A stretch of 64,000 nucleotides of DNA from assembly GCF_000327485.1 (NCBI RefSeq), contig NC_019943.1, positions 2,356,001-2,420,000 on the forward strand, in the 5' to 3' direction. Source of the stretch: Methanoregula formicica SMSP. GTDB lineage: Archaea; Halobacteriota; Methanomicrobia; Methanomicrobiales; Methanospirillaceae. Below the pieces are notes generated by a model that was not told the DNA's origin, made no database searches, and saw only the letters and a list, made by a program, of their open reading frames with translations. The first letter of the stretch is position 1; each line of letters begins with the position of its first letter. The translations under genes and the position numbers were made by a program. Below are positions 8,804 through 18,423 of the stretch, piece by piece.

Positions 8804-10038
8804 CAACAGAGTTCGTATCCGGGGATATCGTACAGTGTGCCTATGGCGGAAAGCTGCTGGAGGGGATTTACATCACCGGGCGGGACGGCATGGCCGTCAT
8901 CAAGCTCGGATCGGGCTACAATATCGGCGTGCCGCCACAGGCCTGCACGTTCGTGGAGCGCCCGGCACCTGCCAGAGTAAAACCATACGAGGTTACGCAG
9001 AACAGCAGCCTCCCCAATCTTTCGATCGTCTCGACGGGCGGCACGATAGCAAGCCGGATCGACTACCGCACCGGCTCGGTCACGAGCCAGTTCAATGCAA
9101 GCGACATCCTTGTTGCCATCCCGGAACTTGCCTCGATTGCCAATTACCGGACGATCCCGCTCGCCACCATCCTCTCGGAGAATATGACGCCCGCCATCTG
9201 GCAGCAGCTGGCCCGGGCGGTGTACGAGGAGATCAAAAGGGGCGCAAAGGGCATCATCGTCACCCACGGTACCGACACCATGGCGTACAGCGCTGCAGCG
9301 CTCAGCTTCATGCTCGACACCCCGGTGCCGATCGTCTTTGTCGGTTCGCAGCGCTCGGCCGACCGGCCTTCGAGCGACAATGCCATGAACGCGGTCTGTG
9401 CGGCGGCAGCAGCAACAAGCGATCTCGGCGAGGTCGCAGTCGTGATGCACGCGACCACGAACGACGACACCTGCGCTATCCACCGGGGCACCCGGGTCCG
9501 CAAGATGCACACCTCCCGGCGCGATGCATTCCGGAGCCTCGGTGCTGACGCCATCGGGAGCATTGAGTACTCTTCACGGAAGGTGACGCTTGCTCCGGAT
9601 GCGGTCAAACGCGGGACGCACAAACTGGCCCTCCGCGACCAGCTCGACCCGCACTGCGCCCTCATCCAGTTCTTCCCGGGATTGTCACCCGATATCCTGA
9701 AGGCGTACGAGGGATACCACGGGCTCGTCATTGCAGGAACGGGGCTCGGGCATACGAGCACAGCGCTCATCCCCGGGCTGAAACGCCTCGCAGAGGGCGG
9801 GACGCTCATTGTCATGACCTCGCAGTGCATGCACGGCCGGGTCTGCGACCGGGTGTACGACACCGGCCGCGACCTGCTTGCTGCCGGCGTCATCGAGGGC
9901 GGCGACATGCTTCCCGAGGCGGCACTCGTCAAGCTGATGTGGGTGCTGGGCAATGAGAAGGACAAAACGAAAGCGGCTGCCATGATGCAGACCGCTCTCA
10001 AAGGCGAGTGCACGCGGAGGAGCGGCCATGGATTATAA
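8800..10038 (+). CDS. gatD: Glu-tRNA(Gln) amidotransferase subunit D, apparent AUA start
   Basis: GatD is the asparaginase-like subunit of the archaeal GatDE enzyme that turns Glu-tRNA(Gln) into Gln-tRNA(Gln). The asparaginase motifs are present (STGGTIASRID, VTHGTDTMAYSA, and a later Lys region). The small N-terminal beta domain (GDIVQCAYGGKLLEGIYI, then KLGSGYNIGV) reads in frame upstream of the first ATG (8890), so the start must be earlier. No ATG, GTG or TTG exists between the upstream stop (8767) and that domain; an ATA at 8800, 8 nt after GGAGG (8787-8791) and overlapping the argH stop, is the best start. This gives 412 aa. It overlaps gatE by 11 nt. Confidence 0.9.
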   Translation: MTTEFVSGDIVQCAYGGKLLEGIYITGRDGMAVIKLGSGYNIGVPPQACTFVERPAPARVKPYEVTQNSSLPNLSIVSTGGTIASRIDYRTGSVTSQFNASDILVAIPELASIANYRTIPLATILSENMTPAIWQQLARAVYEEIKRGAKGIIVTHGTDTMAYSAAALSFMLDTPVPIVFVGSQRSADRPSSDNAMNAVCAAAAATSDLGEVAVVMHATTNDDTCAIHRGTRVRKMHTSRRDAFRSLGADAIGSIEYSSRKVTLAPDAVKRGTHKLALRDQLDPHCALIQFFPGLSPDILKAYEGYHGLVIAGTGLGHTSTALIPGLKRLAEGGTLIVMTSQCMHGRVCDRVYDTGRDLLAAGVIEGGDMLPEAALVKLMWVLGNEKDKTKAAAMMQTALKGECTRRSGHGL

Positions 10039-11878
10039 GAAGGCCGGCCTGGTTGCCGGGATCGAGATCCACCAGCAGCTCGACACAGCGGAGAAGCTCT
10101 TCTGCCACTGCCCCACAACGCTCCGCGAGATTGCGGAGCATAACGGCGAGTTCTCGCGCTACCTGCGGGCGACCGTCTCCGAGATGGGCGAGATCGACCG
10201 GGCGGCAAAAGAGGAGATGAAGAGCGACCGAAAGTTCCTCTACTATGCGTACGACACCACCTGCCTGGTAGAGAATGACGAGGAGCCCCCGGCACCGATG
10301 AACGATGAGGCACTCTCGGTTTGCCTCACCATCGGGAAGATGTTTGGCATGACGCCCGTCCCGCAGGTGCACACGATGAGGAAGCTCGTCATCGACGGCT
10401 CCAACACCAGCGGGTTCCAGCGGACGGCGCTCGTTGCCCTGAACGGGAAACTGCCGAACAGCGGGGAGATCGAGACGATCTGCCTCGAGGAGGAGGCCTG
10501 CCAGCGGGTGAAGGACGAGGTCTTTTCCCTGGACCGGCTCGGCATCCCCTTAATCGAGATCACCACATCGCCCTGCATGCACACTCCCGAGGATGTGCAG
10601 AAGGTGGCGGAGTATATCGGCATGGTGCTCCGCTCAACGGGCAAGGTCAAGCGCGGCATCGGGACGATCCGGCAGGACGTCAACATCTCGATCGCGGCCG
10701 GCGCCCGCGTGGAGATCAAGGGTGTGCAGGAACTGGACCTGATTGCCGAAGTGGTCCGGCGCGAGGTGCAGCGGCAGACGAACCTGCTCGCTATCCGCGA
10801 CGAACTGAAGGGCCGCGGCGCAACAATCGGTGCAACAACCGGGACTGATGTGACGGAGCTCTTCAAAGAGACGAAGTCCGCAGTGCTGAAGAAGGCAAAG
10901 AAGATCCACGCCATCGTGCTCCCGGGCTTTGCGGGCCTTGTCGGCCGCGAGATCCAGCCGGAGCGGAGGCTCGGGAGCGAGATGTCCGATTACGCCAAGA
11001 AGTGCGGCGTGGGCGGGATTTTCCACACGGACGAGCTGCCGGCCTACGGCGTCACCGCAGAAGAGGTCGCAATGATCCGTACGCACCTGAAGGCCGGAGA
11101 GAGGGACTGCGTCATCATTGCGTCCGGCACAAGCGAGAAACAGGCTTCCTGTGCCATTGCCCAGGTCGTGACAAGGGCGCAGATCGCGCTCTCCGACAAG
11201 CCGGTTCCCGAAGAGACGCGGAAGATGCTCGAATCGGGAAGCACCGCATATATGCGCCCGCTGCCGGGCGCTGCCCGGATGTACCCGGAGACGGACGTGC
11301 TCCCGGTTACCATCAGCGAGGCACGCTGGAATGCGGTGAAGATTCCCGAGCTCCTGACGGCCCGGGCAGAGCGGTACGCAAAGGAGTACGAGATCGAGCT
11401 GCCGTACGCCCTCCAGCTGGCCGGCTCCGAGAAGCTCCCGCTCTTCGAGCGGGCAGTGAAAGAAGGCATCAGGGCCAAGCTCGCGGCGTTCACTATCCTC
11501 TCGACCGCAACAGAGTTGCGGAGGGACGGCATCGACATCGCGAAAATCCCCGACCAGGCATATCTTGATACCTGGCATGCCGTTGAGGGAGGGAAGGCCG
11601 CACGCGAGGCAATTCCCGAGATCTTCCGGAGCATTGCGGCCGGCAGCTCCTTTGAGGAGTCCTTAAAGAAACTGGCGCCCGCAGTCTCGCGCGAAGAACT
11701 CGAAGCGATTGTCCGGAAGATTATTGCCGAACGCTCGGACTTTGTCGCGCAGAAGGGCAAAGGGGCGCTCGGGCCCTTAATGGGCGTGGTTATGGCAGAG
11801 GTGCGGGGCTCCGTTGACGGGAAACTGGTCAGCGAGGTCCTGAGAAAGGAGATCGAGCGGGCATCAGGAACCAAGTAA
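10028..11878 (+). CDS. gatE: Glu-tRNA(Gln) amidotransferase subunit E
   Basis: 616 aa, of normal GatE length. It is the kinase and tRNA-binding subunit of GatDE, related to GatB, with YKKAGLVAGIEIHQQLDT at the start, GIGTIRQDVNISI in the core, an inserted AspRS-like domain (roughly residues 270-400) and a YqeY-like tail. Gene order argH-gatD-gatE with overlaps indicates one transcript. Confidence 0.96.
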   Translation: MDYKKAGLVAGIEIHQQLDTAEKLFCHCPTTLREIAEHNGEFSRYLRATVSEMGEIDRAAKEEMKSDRKFLYYAYDTTCLVENDEEPPAPMNDEALSVCLTIGKMFGMTPVPQVHTMRKLVIDGSNTSGFQRTALVALNGKLPNSGEIETICLEEEACQRVKDEVFSLDRLGIPLIEITTSPCMHTPEDVQKVAEYIGMVLRSTGKVKRGIGTIRQDVNISIAAGARVEIKGVQELDLIAEVVRREVQRQTNLLAIRDELKGRGATIGATTGTDVTELFKETKSAVLKKAKKIHAIVLPGFAGLVGREIQPERRLGSEMSDYAKKCGVGGIFHTDELPAYGVTAEEVAMIRTHLKAGERDCVIIASGTSEKQASCAIAQVVTRAQIALSDKPVPEETRKMLESGSTAYMRPLPGAARMYPETDVLPVTISEARWNAVKIPELLTARAERYAKEYEIELPYALQLAGSEKLPLFERAVKEGIRAKLAAFTILSTATELRRDGIDIAKIPDQAYLDTWHAVEGGKAAREAIPEIFRSIAAGSSFEESLKKLAPAVSREELEAIVRKIIAERSDFVAQKGKGALGPLMGVVMAEVRGSVDGKLVSEVLRKEIERASGTK

Positions 11879-11892
11879 CTCTCCTGGCCTGA

Positions 11893-11965
11893 TGGCCACT
11901 CGGAAGTCGAAGATTTTCCTCATGGAAAATCTTCTCCTCCTCGTGGTTCTTCGAACCACTCGGAG
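11893..11965. repeat. Two adjacent hairpins between direct repeats
   Basis: A perfect 11-bp stem with a 4-nt loop (GAAGATTTTCC / GGAAAATCTTC, 11909-11934) is followed by a 7-bp stem (GTGGTTC / GAACCAC, 11943-11959). CCACTCGGA flanks both at about 11897 and 11957. This could be a 3' end signal of the gatDE transcript or a structured leader for the next gene. Confidence 0.5.
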
Positions 11966-12012
11966 CCTAAAGGTTTATCACAGGCACGGACGAATAAAGT
12001 AAGGAGTTTATT

Positions 12013-12336
12013 ATGGGCAAGACAGGCACAACCCTCTGGGCTCAGGTAAAAGGCGTAAAGGGCCAGATCCGGCTCGTCCCCAAGAAGGAGGGCGAGGCAA
12101 AAACCCCGGGTCCAAACCAGCGCTTCAAGGCAGGAGCAAAAGTACAGCAGCTTGACATGATCGCCGAGGCACAGGGAGGCCGCGGCGGTGCACGTGGCGG
12201 ACGCGGCGGCAGGCGCGGCGGCGACCGCTCGGGCGGCTCGGGCATGAATGAGTCCACCGCAAACCCCATGATCCGCCGGCACATGAAGCGGGCAAAGGTC
12301 TCCGCGCTCGGTGCAAAGGCCAAGTCTTCCCGGTAA
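12013..12336 (+). CDS. Small Gly/Arg-rich protein (DUF5350-like)
   Basis: 107 aa, strongly basic. The N-terminus (MGKTGTTLWAQVKGVKGQIRLVPKKEGEAK) is lysine-rich; residues about 56-78 are an RGG-type run (GGRGGARGGRGGRRGG); the C-terminus is basic again. RGG repeats commonly bind RNA. I recall similar short proteins in Methanomicrobiales (DUF5350), but cannot confirm the family here. ATG at 12013 follows AAGGAG by about 6 nt. A T-run follows the gene. Confidence 0.7.
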   Translation: MGKTGTTLWAQVKGVKGQIRLVPKKEGEAKTPGPNQRFKAGAKVQQLDMIAEAQGGRGGARGGRGGRRGGDRSGGSGMNESTANPMIRRHMKRAKVSALGAKAKSSR

Positions 12337-12467
12337 TCCTTTTTTTATAACGGGCCCATCATGGGTTGAGGTTCCCTAAAAATACCTCAAACAATCTTTT
12401 CCTGAACATTTCTCCTGCAGGCTTACCACCCGCTTCATTCCGCCAAGGATAACTATCTTTTATCCCA

Positions 12468-12839
12468 ATGACTATGGTGACTATGGATCTTCCAACTGCA
12501 GTCAAGAATTACCAGTTCGGCGAACGGGCAAAATCCGAGCTGATCATGGTGTCCCAGCTCTGTGTTGCGCTCACCGGGTTCAAGGACCCGGAAAAGACCG
12601 GGGCCCGCCGCATGCTCATCATGGTGATGGAGGCAACAAGGGCCGAACTCCAGTTTGCGGTCCACAGTACTGGTCATTCGTCATTCCAGAAGGCAATCAA
12701 TTCCTTAAGCGAAGCGATCTCCCTTGTCGAGAGCGACCAGCCGGACCAGGCATCGCTGAAGATCGGGGCGGCTGTCAGCGCCGCGACAACGCCGGCGCAG
12801 GAAGCATGGCAGGTACTCTCGGAACATGGACTCCTCTGA
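12468..12839 (+). CDS. Conserved-looking helical protein, unknown
   Basis: 123 aa. Predominantly helical, with hydrophobic heptad-like spacing (RAKSELIMVSQLCVALTGFKDPEKT; SFQKAINSLSEAISLVES). No known motif. Three in-frame ATGs (12468, 12474, 12483) compete; the last gives MDLPTAVKNYQF. It overlaps the nitroreductase gene by 14 nt, so both are probably co-transcribed and translationally coupled. Confidence 0.65.
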   Translation: MTMVTMDLPTAVKNYQFGERAKSELIMVSQLCVALTGFKDPEKTGARRMLIMVMEATRAELQFAVHSTGHSSFQKAINSLSEAISLVESDQPDQASLKIGAAVSAATTPAQEAWQVLSEHGLL

Positions 12840-13353
12840 TTTTTACGCGTTCCTTGCCGGGCGGGCATCGGTCCGGGACTTTACGGGCGAGCCCGTATCG
12901 GGAGAGGATCTCGATTACCTCCTGAAATGCGCAAGCACCGCCCCGAGCGCTGGGAACCTGGAGGCGTGGGACGTGGTTGTGGTGACGGAAGAGGAGACCC
13001 GGGAAGCACTCGCTGAGGCCGCATTTAACCAGGAGCATGTCGGGCAGGCACCGCTCATCCTTATTGTCTGCTCGAACTATGTCCGCTCCATGTCGCGGTA
13101 CGGGGAGAGGGGGATCCTCTATGCGCTGGAAGACGCAACGATCGCCTGCACGTATATGATGCTTGCCGCCCGGGCCCGGGGCCTCGAAAGCTGCTGGACC
13201 GGTGCGTTCGACGATGAGGGCGTACGCGAGGTCCTGGACCTGCCGCAACACCTCCGGCCTGTTGCCCTGCTGGTCGTGGGGAAGGGAAAAGAGCCCGCAC
13301 AGTCGCCGCCACGGATGGCTGTCGGGGAGCACGTACATCACGAGAACTGGTGA
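12826..13353 (+). CDS. Nitroreductase family protein
   Basis: 175 aa, the short nitroreductase form. The N-terminal RASVRDFTGEPV and the PSAGNLEAWDVVVV block bind FMN in this family, and LESCWTGAFDDEGVREVLDLP is the usual C-terminal helix pair. It should be an FMN-dependent oxidoreductase using NAD(P)H or possibly F420H2; the substrate is unknown. Confidence 0.85.
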   Translation: MDSSDFYAFLAGRASVRDFTGEPVSGEDLDYLLKCASTAPSAGNLEAWDVVVVTEEETREALAEAAFNQEHVGQAPLILIVCSNYVRSMSRYGERGILYALEDATIACTYMMLAARARGLESCWTGAFDDEGVREVLDLPQHLRPVALLVVGKGKEPAQSPPRMAVGEHVHHENW

Positions 13354-13362
13354 GGAAATAGT

Positions 13363-13701
13363 ATGGGAGATTACCTGGTTACTATGGAAGCGGCATGGCT
13401 TGTCCGCGATGTCAAGACGCTGGACGACGCCATCGGGATCGCGATCAGCGAGGCAGGCAAACGCCTGAACCCGGCCGCAAAATTCGTTGAAGTTGAGGAA
13501 GGGTTCCTGACCTGCCCGTACTGCGAGGAGACGCTCTCGAGCGCGATCGTTGTCGCCGACACCGCGCTCGTCGGGCTCGTCCTGGAGATGAAAGTCTTCA
13601 GGGCCGAAAGTAAGGAGCATGCCGAGCGGATCGCAAAGTCGACCATCGGCAAGGCTCTCCGCGACGTGCCCTTAAAACTCGTGGATGTGCAGGAACTATG
13701 A
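13363..13701 (+). CDS. UPF0212 (DUF555) protein
   Basis: 112 aa. The sequence follows the archaeal UPF0212 pattern: a start like [12 protein letters not shown], a CxxC pair ([10 protein letters not shown]) and a C-terminal block ([19 protein letters not shown]). Function is not established; the Cys pair suggests metal binding. It overlaps the next gene by the 4 nt ATGA. Confidence 0.87.
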   Translation: MGDYLVTMEAAWLVRDVKTLDDAIGIAISEAGKRLNPAAKFVEVEEGFLTCPYCEETLSSAIVVADTALVGLVLEMKVFRAESKEHAERIAKSTIGKALRDVPLKLVDVQEL

Positions 13702-14588
13702 TCCATATCGTCGGCCACACGGCCATCGACCACATATCGAAAGTAGCCCACTTACCGGAGAAGAACTGCTCGACCCATATCACCGACCGCCAGATCTATT
13801 ATGGCGGCGGGGCGGCTAATATCGCGGCCGGTATCGCCATGCTCGGTGAGAAGGTAACGCTCCACTCCTGCGTGGGGAGCGACTTTAAAGGCAGCGACTA
13901 TGACCGGTGGATGACAAAACTCGGCGTTGGCCAGCAGTTCTTTATTGTGCCGGACGCCCACACGCCCACGGCCTTCATGTTCACCGACGAAACGGGCGAC
14001 CAGATGACCTTCTTTGAATGGGGTGCGTCAAGGGCGTTCCGGACCTCCGAGGCACCGGCCCTCCCGCTCGTCCACATGGCAACCGCAGACCCGGAATTCA
14101 ACTGCCGAGTTGCCGACAAGGGCGAATTCGTCTCATTCGACCCGGGGCAGGATGTCTTCTGGTACAATAAAGAGCAGCTGGATTCGATCATCTCGAATGC
14201 GGACATCCTCTTCGCCAACCAGCACGAAGTGAAGCAGATGTGCGAAACGCTCGGGATCACGAGGGATGCCCTCATTGCCCGGGTCGGCATGGCCATCTTC
14301 ACCATGAGCGGGGATGGGAGCACGCTCTACACGAAGGGAAAGGAGCACTTCATCCCGGTCGTTCCGGTCACTCTTGCCGATCCCACCGGTGCCGGCGATT
14401 CGTACCGGGCCGGGTTCCTCTCCGCGTATGTGCGGGAGTACGACCCGCTTACCTGCTGTAAGATCGGGACTGTTACCGCATCGCATGTCGTAGAACACGT
14501 GGGATGCCAGACCCACCTGCCCACGTGGGACACCATGGAAGCCCGGTATAAGAAGAACTTCGGGGAACTGCCGGCCCCAAAACAGTAG
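13698..14588 (+). CDS. PfkB-family carbohydrate/nucleoside kinase
   Basis: 296 aa. [15 protein letters not shown] near residue 37 and the C-terminal signature [13 protein letters not shown], with its catalytic Asp, identify a PfkB kinase. These phosphorylate sugars or nucleosides with ATP; in methanogens several are nucleoside kinases or ADP-sugar kinases. The substrate cannot be assigned. It is coupled to the UPF0212 gene. Confidence 0.87.
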   Translation: MIHIVGHTAIDHISKVAHLPEKNCSTHITDRQIYYGGGAANIAAGIAMLGEKVTLHSCVGSDFKGSDYDRWMTKLGVGQQFFIVPDAHTPTAFMFTDETGDQMTFFEWGASRAFRTSEAPALPLVHMATADPEFNCRVADKGEFVSFDPGQDVFWYNKEQLDSIISNADILFANQHEVKQMCETLGITRDALIARVGMAIFTMSGDGSTLYTKGKEHFIPVVPVTLADPTGAGDSYRAGFLSAYVREYDPLTCCKIGTVTASHVVEHVGCQTHLPTWDTMEARYKKNFGELPAPKQ

Positions 14589-14598
14589 GAGAAGAAGA

Positions 14599-15255
14599 AT
14601 GAGCTGGGCGGCGCTGACATCCGGAGGAAAAGACTCGATCCTCTCGTGCCAGAAGGCCATTGATAGCGGAAAGGATGTCCGGTATCTCGTAACCGCCCGG
14701 CCAAAGAACCGCGACTCCTACATGTTCCACTCGGCAAACCTCGACATTGTGCCGGTCATCGCGAAGGTCGCGGGCATTGAGTACGTGGAGATTGCCACCG
14801 AGGGGAACAAGGAGGAGGAACTCAAGGACCTGGAAACAGGCCTTGCAGCGCTCGATGTTGAGGGCGTGGTAGCCGGTGCGGTGGCCTCGGAGTACCAGGC
14901 TGCCCGCGTGAAGGCGATCACTGACAGGCTCGAGTTGGAACTATTCACCCCGCTCTGGCACATGGATCCGGAGGCCCTCCTCCATGAGGTGGCAGAGCGG
15001 CTGGACGCCCGGATCATCGTCACGGCAGCGGAAGGGCTCGATGCCAGCTTCCTCGGCGCACGGTTTGACGACGCCCTCATCCGCCGGCTCAAACGTATTG
15101 CCGCAACCCGACGCATCAACATTGCCGGCGAGGGTGGGGAGTACGAGAGCATCACACTCAATGCCCCGTTCTACTCCCGCCCGGTCACCTACGCGACCGC
15201 ACACGTCCGGTCGGAAAACGACCGCCACGAACTGGTCCTCGGAGGTTTTGCATAA
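14599..15255 (+). CDS. Diphthine-ammonia ligase-like PP-loop protein (Dph6/DUF71)
   Basis: 218 aa. PP-loop SGGKDSI at residues 8-14 binds ATP, and the C-terminal GEGGEYESITLNAP is the hallmark of the Dph6 (ATP_bind_4, DUF71) family. It likely performs the last amidation in making diphthamide on elongation factor 2. It ends one base before the DUF2070 start. Confidence 0.87.
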   Translation: MSWAALTSGGKDSILSCQKAIDSGKDVRYLVTARPKNRDSYMFHSANLDIVPVIAKVAGIEYVEIATEGNKEEELKDLETGLAALDVEGVVAGAVASEYQAARVKAITDRLELELFTPLWHMDPEALLHEVAERLDARIIVTAAEGLDASFLGARFDDALIRRLKRIAATRRINIAGEGGEYESITLNAPFYSRPVTYATAHVRSENDRHELVLGGFA

Positions 15256-17064
15256 ATGTCGCAGGGACACGATGTACGGCTCGGGCAGCTCACGAAATAC
15301 ATCTTCACCGCACCCACGTGGCAGCGGTCGCTCATCTTAATCATCCTCCTCGGCCTTATCATCGACGGAGCGAACGCCCGGGCATGGCTGAGCCTGCCCT
15401 CATCGGGGATCATCGCGTTCCCCGTCCCGGACCTCCTCTCCGACCTCTTCCCCCTGCCGGAGAAGTTCCTCTTTTCGGGTACGATCGCGTTCACCATCCC
15501 CGCCATTGCCGCATTCGTGCTGACAAAACCGATCATCGAGTGGAGCGGCAAGACCATGACCTGGAACCGCTCGGCCCTGCTTGCGCTTGCCTGCACGGTC
15601 TTTGCAGTCATCATCACGCTTGCCTCGATAGCTGTCTCGATTACCCACCTCCCGCTCTTCTATGCCATCTCGCTCGGGTTCATCTTCGGGCTCCGACTCT
15701 TCGTGCTGGTCGCTATCGCGGACTACCGCGTGCCGTGGATGGTGCTTCCGGCCATCACGCAGAGTGGAATCGGGATCCTTGCCGGCATGCTCCTTTTCTC
15801 CTCCTCGTTTGCCATCTTCGCGCTCGTCCTCCACCTTGTCTTTGGGCTGGGTTTTGCCATCCTCATCTGGATGATCGAGCGCCCGCTGAAAAAAGCATTC
15901 AAAATACGGGGGCTCGCGTTCATCAACGCGTTCATCGCCCACATGACGGACGGCTCGAAGGGCATGGAGGACTTCTTCCGGGAGATTGGCGAAGAGATCT
16001 TTGTCCCGCAGGTGAGTTTCTTCTTCCGTCGCGGGAAGAAGAAGTCGGTCATGTTCACGGTCCCCAACCTCCATCCCGGGCCCATGGGCGAGATCGGCGG
16101 GGGAAACCTCCCCAAAATCCTGCACGAGAGCATGGAGGACGAGACCCTGGTGGCACACGGGTGCGCCACGCACGACTTCAACCTCGTCTCCGAGTCCGAG
16201 AGTAACAAGGTGATCGCGGCTTTGAAAGAGTCACGGACGAACCTCGCCTATTCGGCCGGGACGGGCAGGTCTGCGATCGTAACGGTCGGGACGGTCACCG
16301 TGCTCTGCCAGAAGTTCGGGGACTCGGTGCTCCTTGTCACGACCCGCTTCCCGCACCGGACCGAAGACGTGGACTTCTCGATCGGATCCACCATCATGGC
16401 AGAGGGGCACCGCTGGTTCCCCCATGTTGCGGTCGTGGATGCGCACAACTGCATGACCGATCTTTCGTCGCCGGTCCTCCTCGCCACGCTGACCGCACAG
16501 GAGTACCAGAAGGCAGCCATGGATGCGATGGAGGTGTGCCGCGCTGCTCCCCTCCACCCGTTCCGGATCGGCGTCTCGCAGGTCACGGTCCCGTACACCC
16601 GGGAGCAGGGCTTCGGGGACCTCGGCATTCAGGTGATGCTTGTGGAGGCAGACGGCCAGAAGACCGCCTACATCTTAATTGACGGCAACAACATGGCAGC
16701 CGGTGTCCGTGAGGTTATCCTGAAGGAAGTCCGCACTCTCGTAGACAACGCGGAGGTGATGACCACTGATTCGCACGTCGTGAACACCATCACCGGCAAG
16801 AACCCGATAGGGCTGAATGTCCAGGTCGAAGAGTTCCTCCCCCACATCATGCAGGCCGTCCGGGTGGCTATCGACGATCTCACCCCTGCCGAAAGCGCTG
16901 CTGCAACGGCGCACTGCGAGCATATCGTGGTCTTCGGCTCCAACCGGATCTCGCAGCTTGCAAGCACGGTAAACGCGATGCTCGTATTCGTTGCGCCGCT
17001 CTCGCTTGCGATGCTGCTCCTTGCCTTCCTCCTCTCGCTTGTCGCCTATGCGGTGATGGTCTGA
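15256..17064 (+). CDS. DUF2070 family membrane protein
   Basis: 602 aa. The N-terminal 210 residues contain about six to seven membrane segments. A long soluble domain follows (about 215-560), with VPNLHPGPMGEIGGGNLP and HGCATHDFNLVSESES, and a final membrane hairpin (about 565-600). This is the layout of the archaeal DUF2070 family, of unknown role. The conserved HPGP, HGCATHD and DAHNCM motifs look like a hydrolase or metal site (inference). Confidence 0.88.
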   Translation: MSQGHDVRLGQLTKYIFTAPTWQRSLILIILLGLIIDGANARAWLSLPSSGIIAFPVPDLLSDLFPLPEKFLFSGTIAFTIPAIAAFVLTKPIIEWSGKTMTWNRSALLALACTVFAVIITLASIAVSITHLPLFYAISLGFIFGLRLFVLVAIADYRVPWMVLPAITQSGIGILAGMLLFSSSFAIFALVLHLVFGLGFAILIWMIERPLKKAFKIRGLAFINAFIAHMTDGSKGMEDFFREIGEEIFVPQVSFFFRRGKKKSVMFTVPNLHPGPMGEIGGGNLPKILHESMEDETLVAHGCATHDFNLVSESESNKVIAALKESRTNLAYSAGTGRSAIVTVGTVTVLCQKFGDSVLLVTTRFPHRTEDVDFSIGSTIMAEGHRWFPHVAVVDAHNCMTDLSSPVLLATLTAQEYQKAAMDAMEVCRAAPLHPFRIGVSQVTVPYTREQGFGDLGIQVMLVEADGQKTAYILIDGNNMAAGVREVILKEVRTLVDNAEVMTTDSHVVNTITGKNPIGLNVQVEEFLPHIMQAVRVAIDDLTPAESAAATAHCEHIVVFGSNRISQLASTVNAMLVFVAPLSLAMLLLAFLLSLVAYAVMV

Positions 17065-17329
17065 GCAAACGGGGAAAACCTGTTTTTTTGGAGCCCATGG
17101 AAATTGCAGAGAGTACTGGGTTCCCCTGCAGCCTTTTTTTAAATCCTGCATGGATCATCACCCTTTTTTGAATCCGGGGCCCCTGAGGACCACAGCCTAT
17201 ATTCGTGAGGAGAGAAGTATTCACCTGTAACGGAGGAGAGTTAACAAAACAGATCTGTTCATGAAGTCAATGTTGTTTTGTACTGTGGTTGAACTCCAGA
17301 CTTGGGTATAACAGGAGATCAGATTTCAT

Positions 17330-17757
17330 TCATCCACATCCCTGACGACCCACTGGATCGGCGTTGATCTCAACACCACCGGCCACATTGCCGTTGCCGC
17401 CGACCCGAAGAGTGGGAAAGTAATGAAACTCGGGAAAAACATCCACTATGTCCATTCGCACTCCACAAAAAACTGCACAAAACACTACAAAGAAGGAAAA
17501 CACTGGAAACTCAAAAAAGCCAAGACCCGCAAACGAAAAAAATTCAAGTCGGCACTCCATACCATCTGCCGTCAGATCGTTTCCTTTGCCGAGGCGCTCG
17601 ATCGCGGGATCCCGGTCATCTACGTGAACCCGGAGTATATGTCCAAGCGGTGCAGCCGCTGCGGGCACTTCGGGCGGAGGACACGGAAGCATTTCGAGGC
17701 CCGTACTGCGGTTTTGTCGCGCACGCCGAAGTGAACGCGGCATTCAACATCGCGACT
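17330..17757 (+). pseudogene. TnpB/OrfB (IS200/IS605-type) remnant
   Basis: The frame reads THWIGVDLNTTGHIAVAAD, then KLGKNIHYVHSHS, a KKAKTRKRKKFK block, IPVIYVNPEYMSKRCSRCG and, after a one-base shift near 17699, GPYCGFVAHAEVNAAFNIA. These are the RuvC-like and zinc-finger parts of TnpB. The N-terminal half and the second RuvC block are missing and the finger is frameshifted, so it is inactive. It abuts and truncates the channel gene. Confidence 0.8.
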
Positions 17758-18307
17758 ACATCATCCAGGATCATCAGGAGAAAGCCCTTCTTCTCTTTGA
17801 GGAACTGGTAGAGTTCGTCCATGGGCACGGCGCAGCTGTCGATGGTGTAGGTGTGCTTCTCGATCAGGGTACGCGCTTTGGAAAAATCGGCATCGATCCA
17901 GTTGTTTGAGACGACCAGGGCCGAGCGGATTTCGGCTGCGGCCGGGTCGCTGGAACTCATGATCTTCAAAAGATTCGTGCCGACCTCCGAGAAGAAGAGC
18001 CCGATGATCATGTTCAGTTTCTCAAACTGGCTCCTGCGTTCCCTTTCATCGATCATGGACTCGATGGAGTTTGCTGCCACGCCGACAAAACAGCCTACTC
18101 CGGTGATGATGGCAAGCGTGAGGATCTTGCCCGGGACCGTCCGGGATGGATGTCACCGTAGCCCACGGTCGCGACGGTTACGATGAGAAAATAGAAGGCG
18201 TCAAAGGGATGCATCCCTTCCGCAAGGCTGATGCCGAGAGTTCCGAGGCATACTACCGAGAGGAAGACCATGATATAGACACGGAACCGGAACGAGATCT
18301 GTTTCAT
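17755..18307 (-). pseudogene. Potassium channel gene, frameshifted and truncated
   Basis: From ATG 18307 the protein shows two membrane segments around the selectivity filter VTVATVGYGDIHP, then shifts frame near 18145. The other frame continues TVPGKILTLAIITGVGCFVGVAANSIESM and a cytoplasmic domain of about 110 residues (ERRSQFEKLNMIIGLFFSEVG). It ends LLMILDD where the TnpB remnant begins. Two lesions make a working channel unlikely unless the shift is a sequencing error. Confidence 0.8.
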
Positions 18308-18423
18308 TGCTGATCGGGTACTTGTCGCGGCCGGTTAAGAAATGTTCGGTACGGGCAGGAGAACCTGATGTCAGCGTGAAAGGGTATAAGTGCGGAGAGC
18401 GCCCCGTTCCATGCAGGAATACC

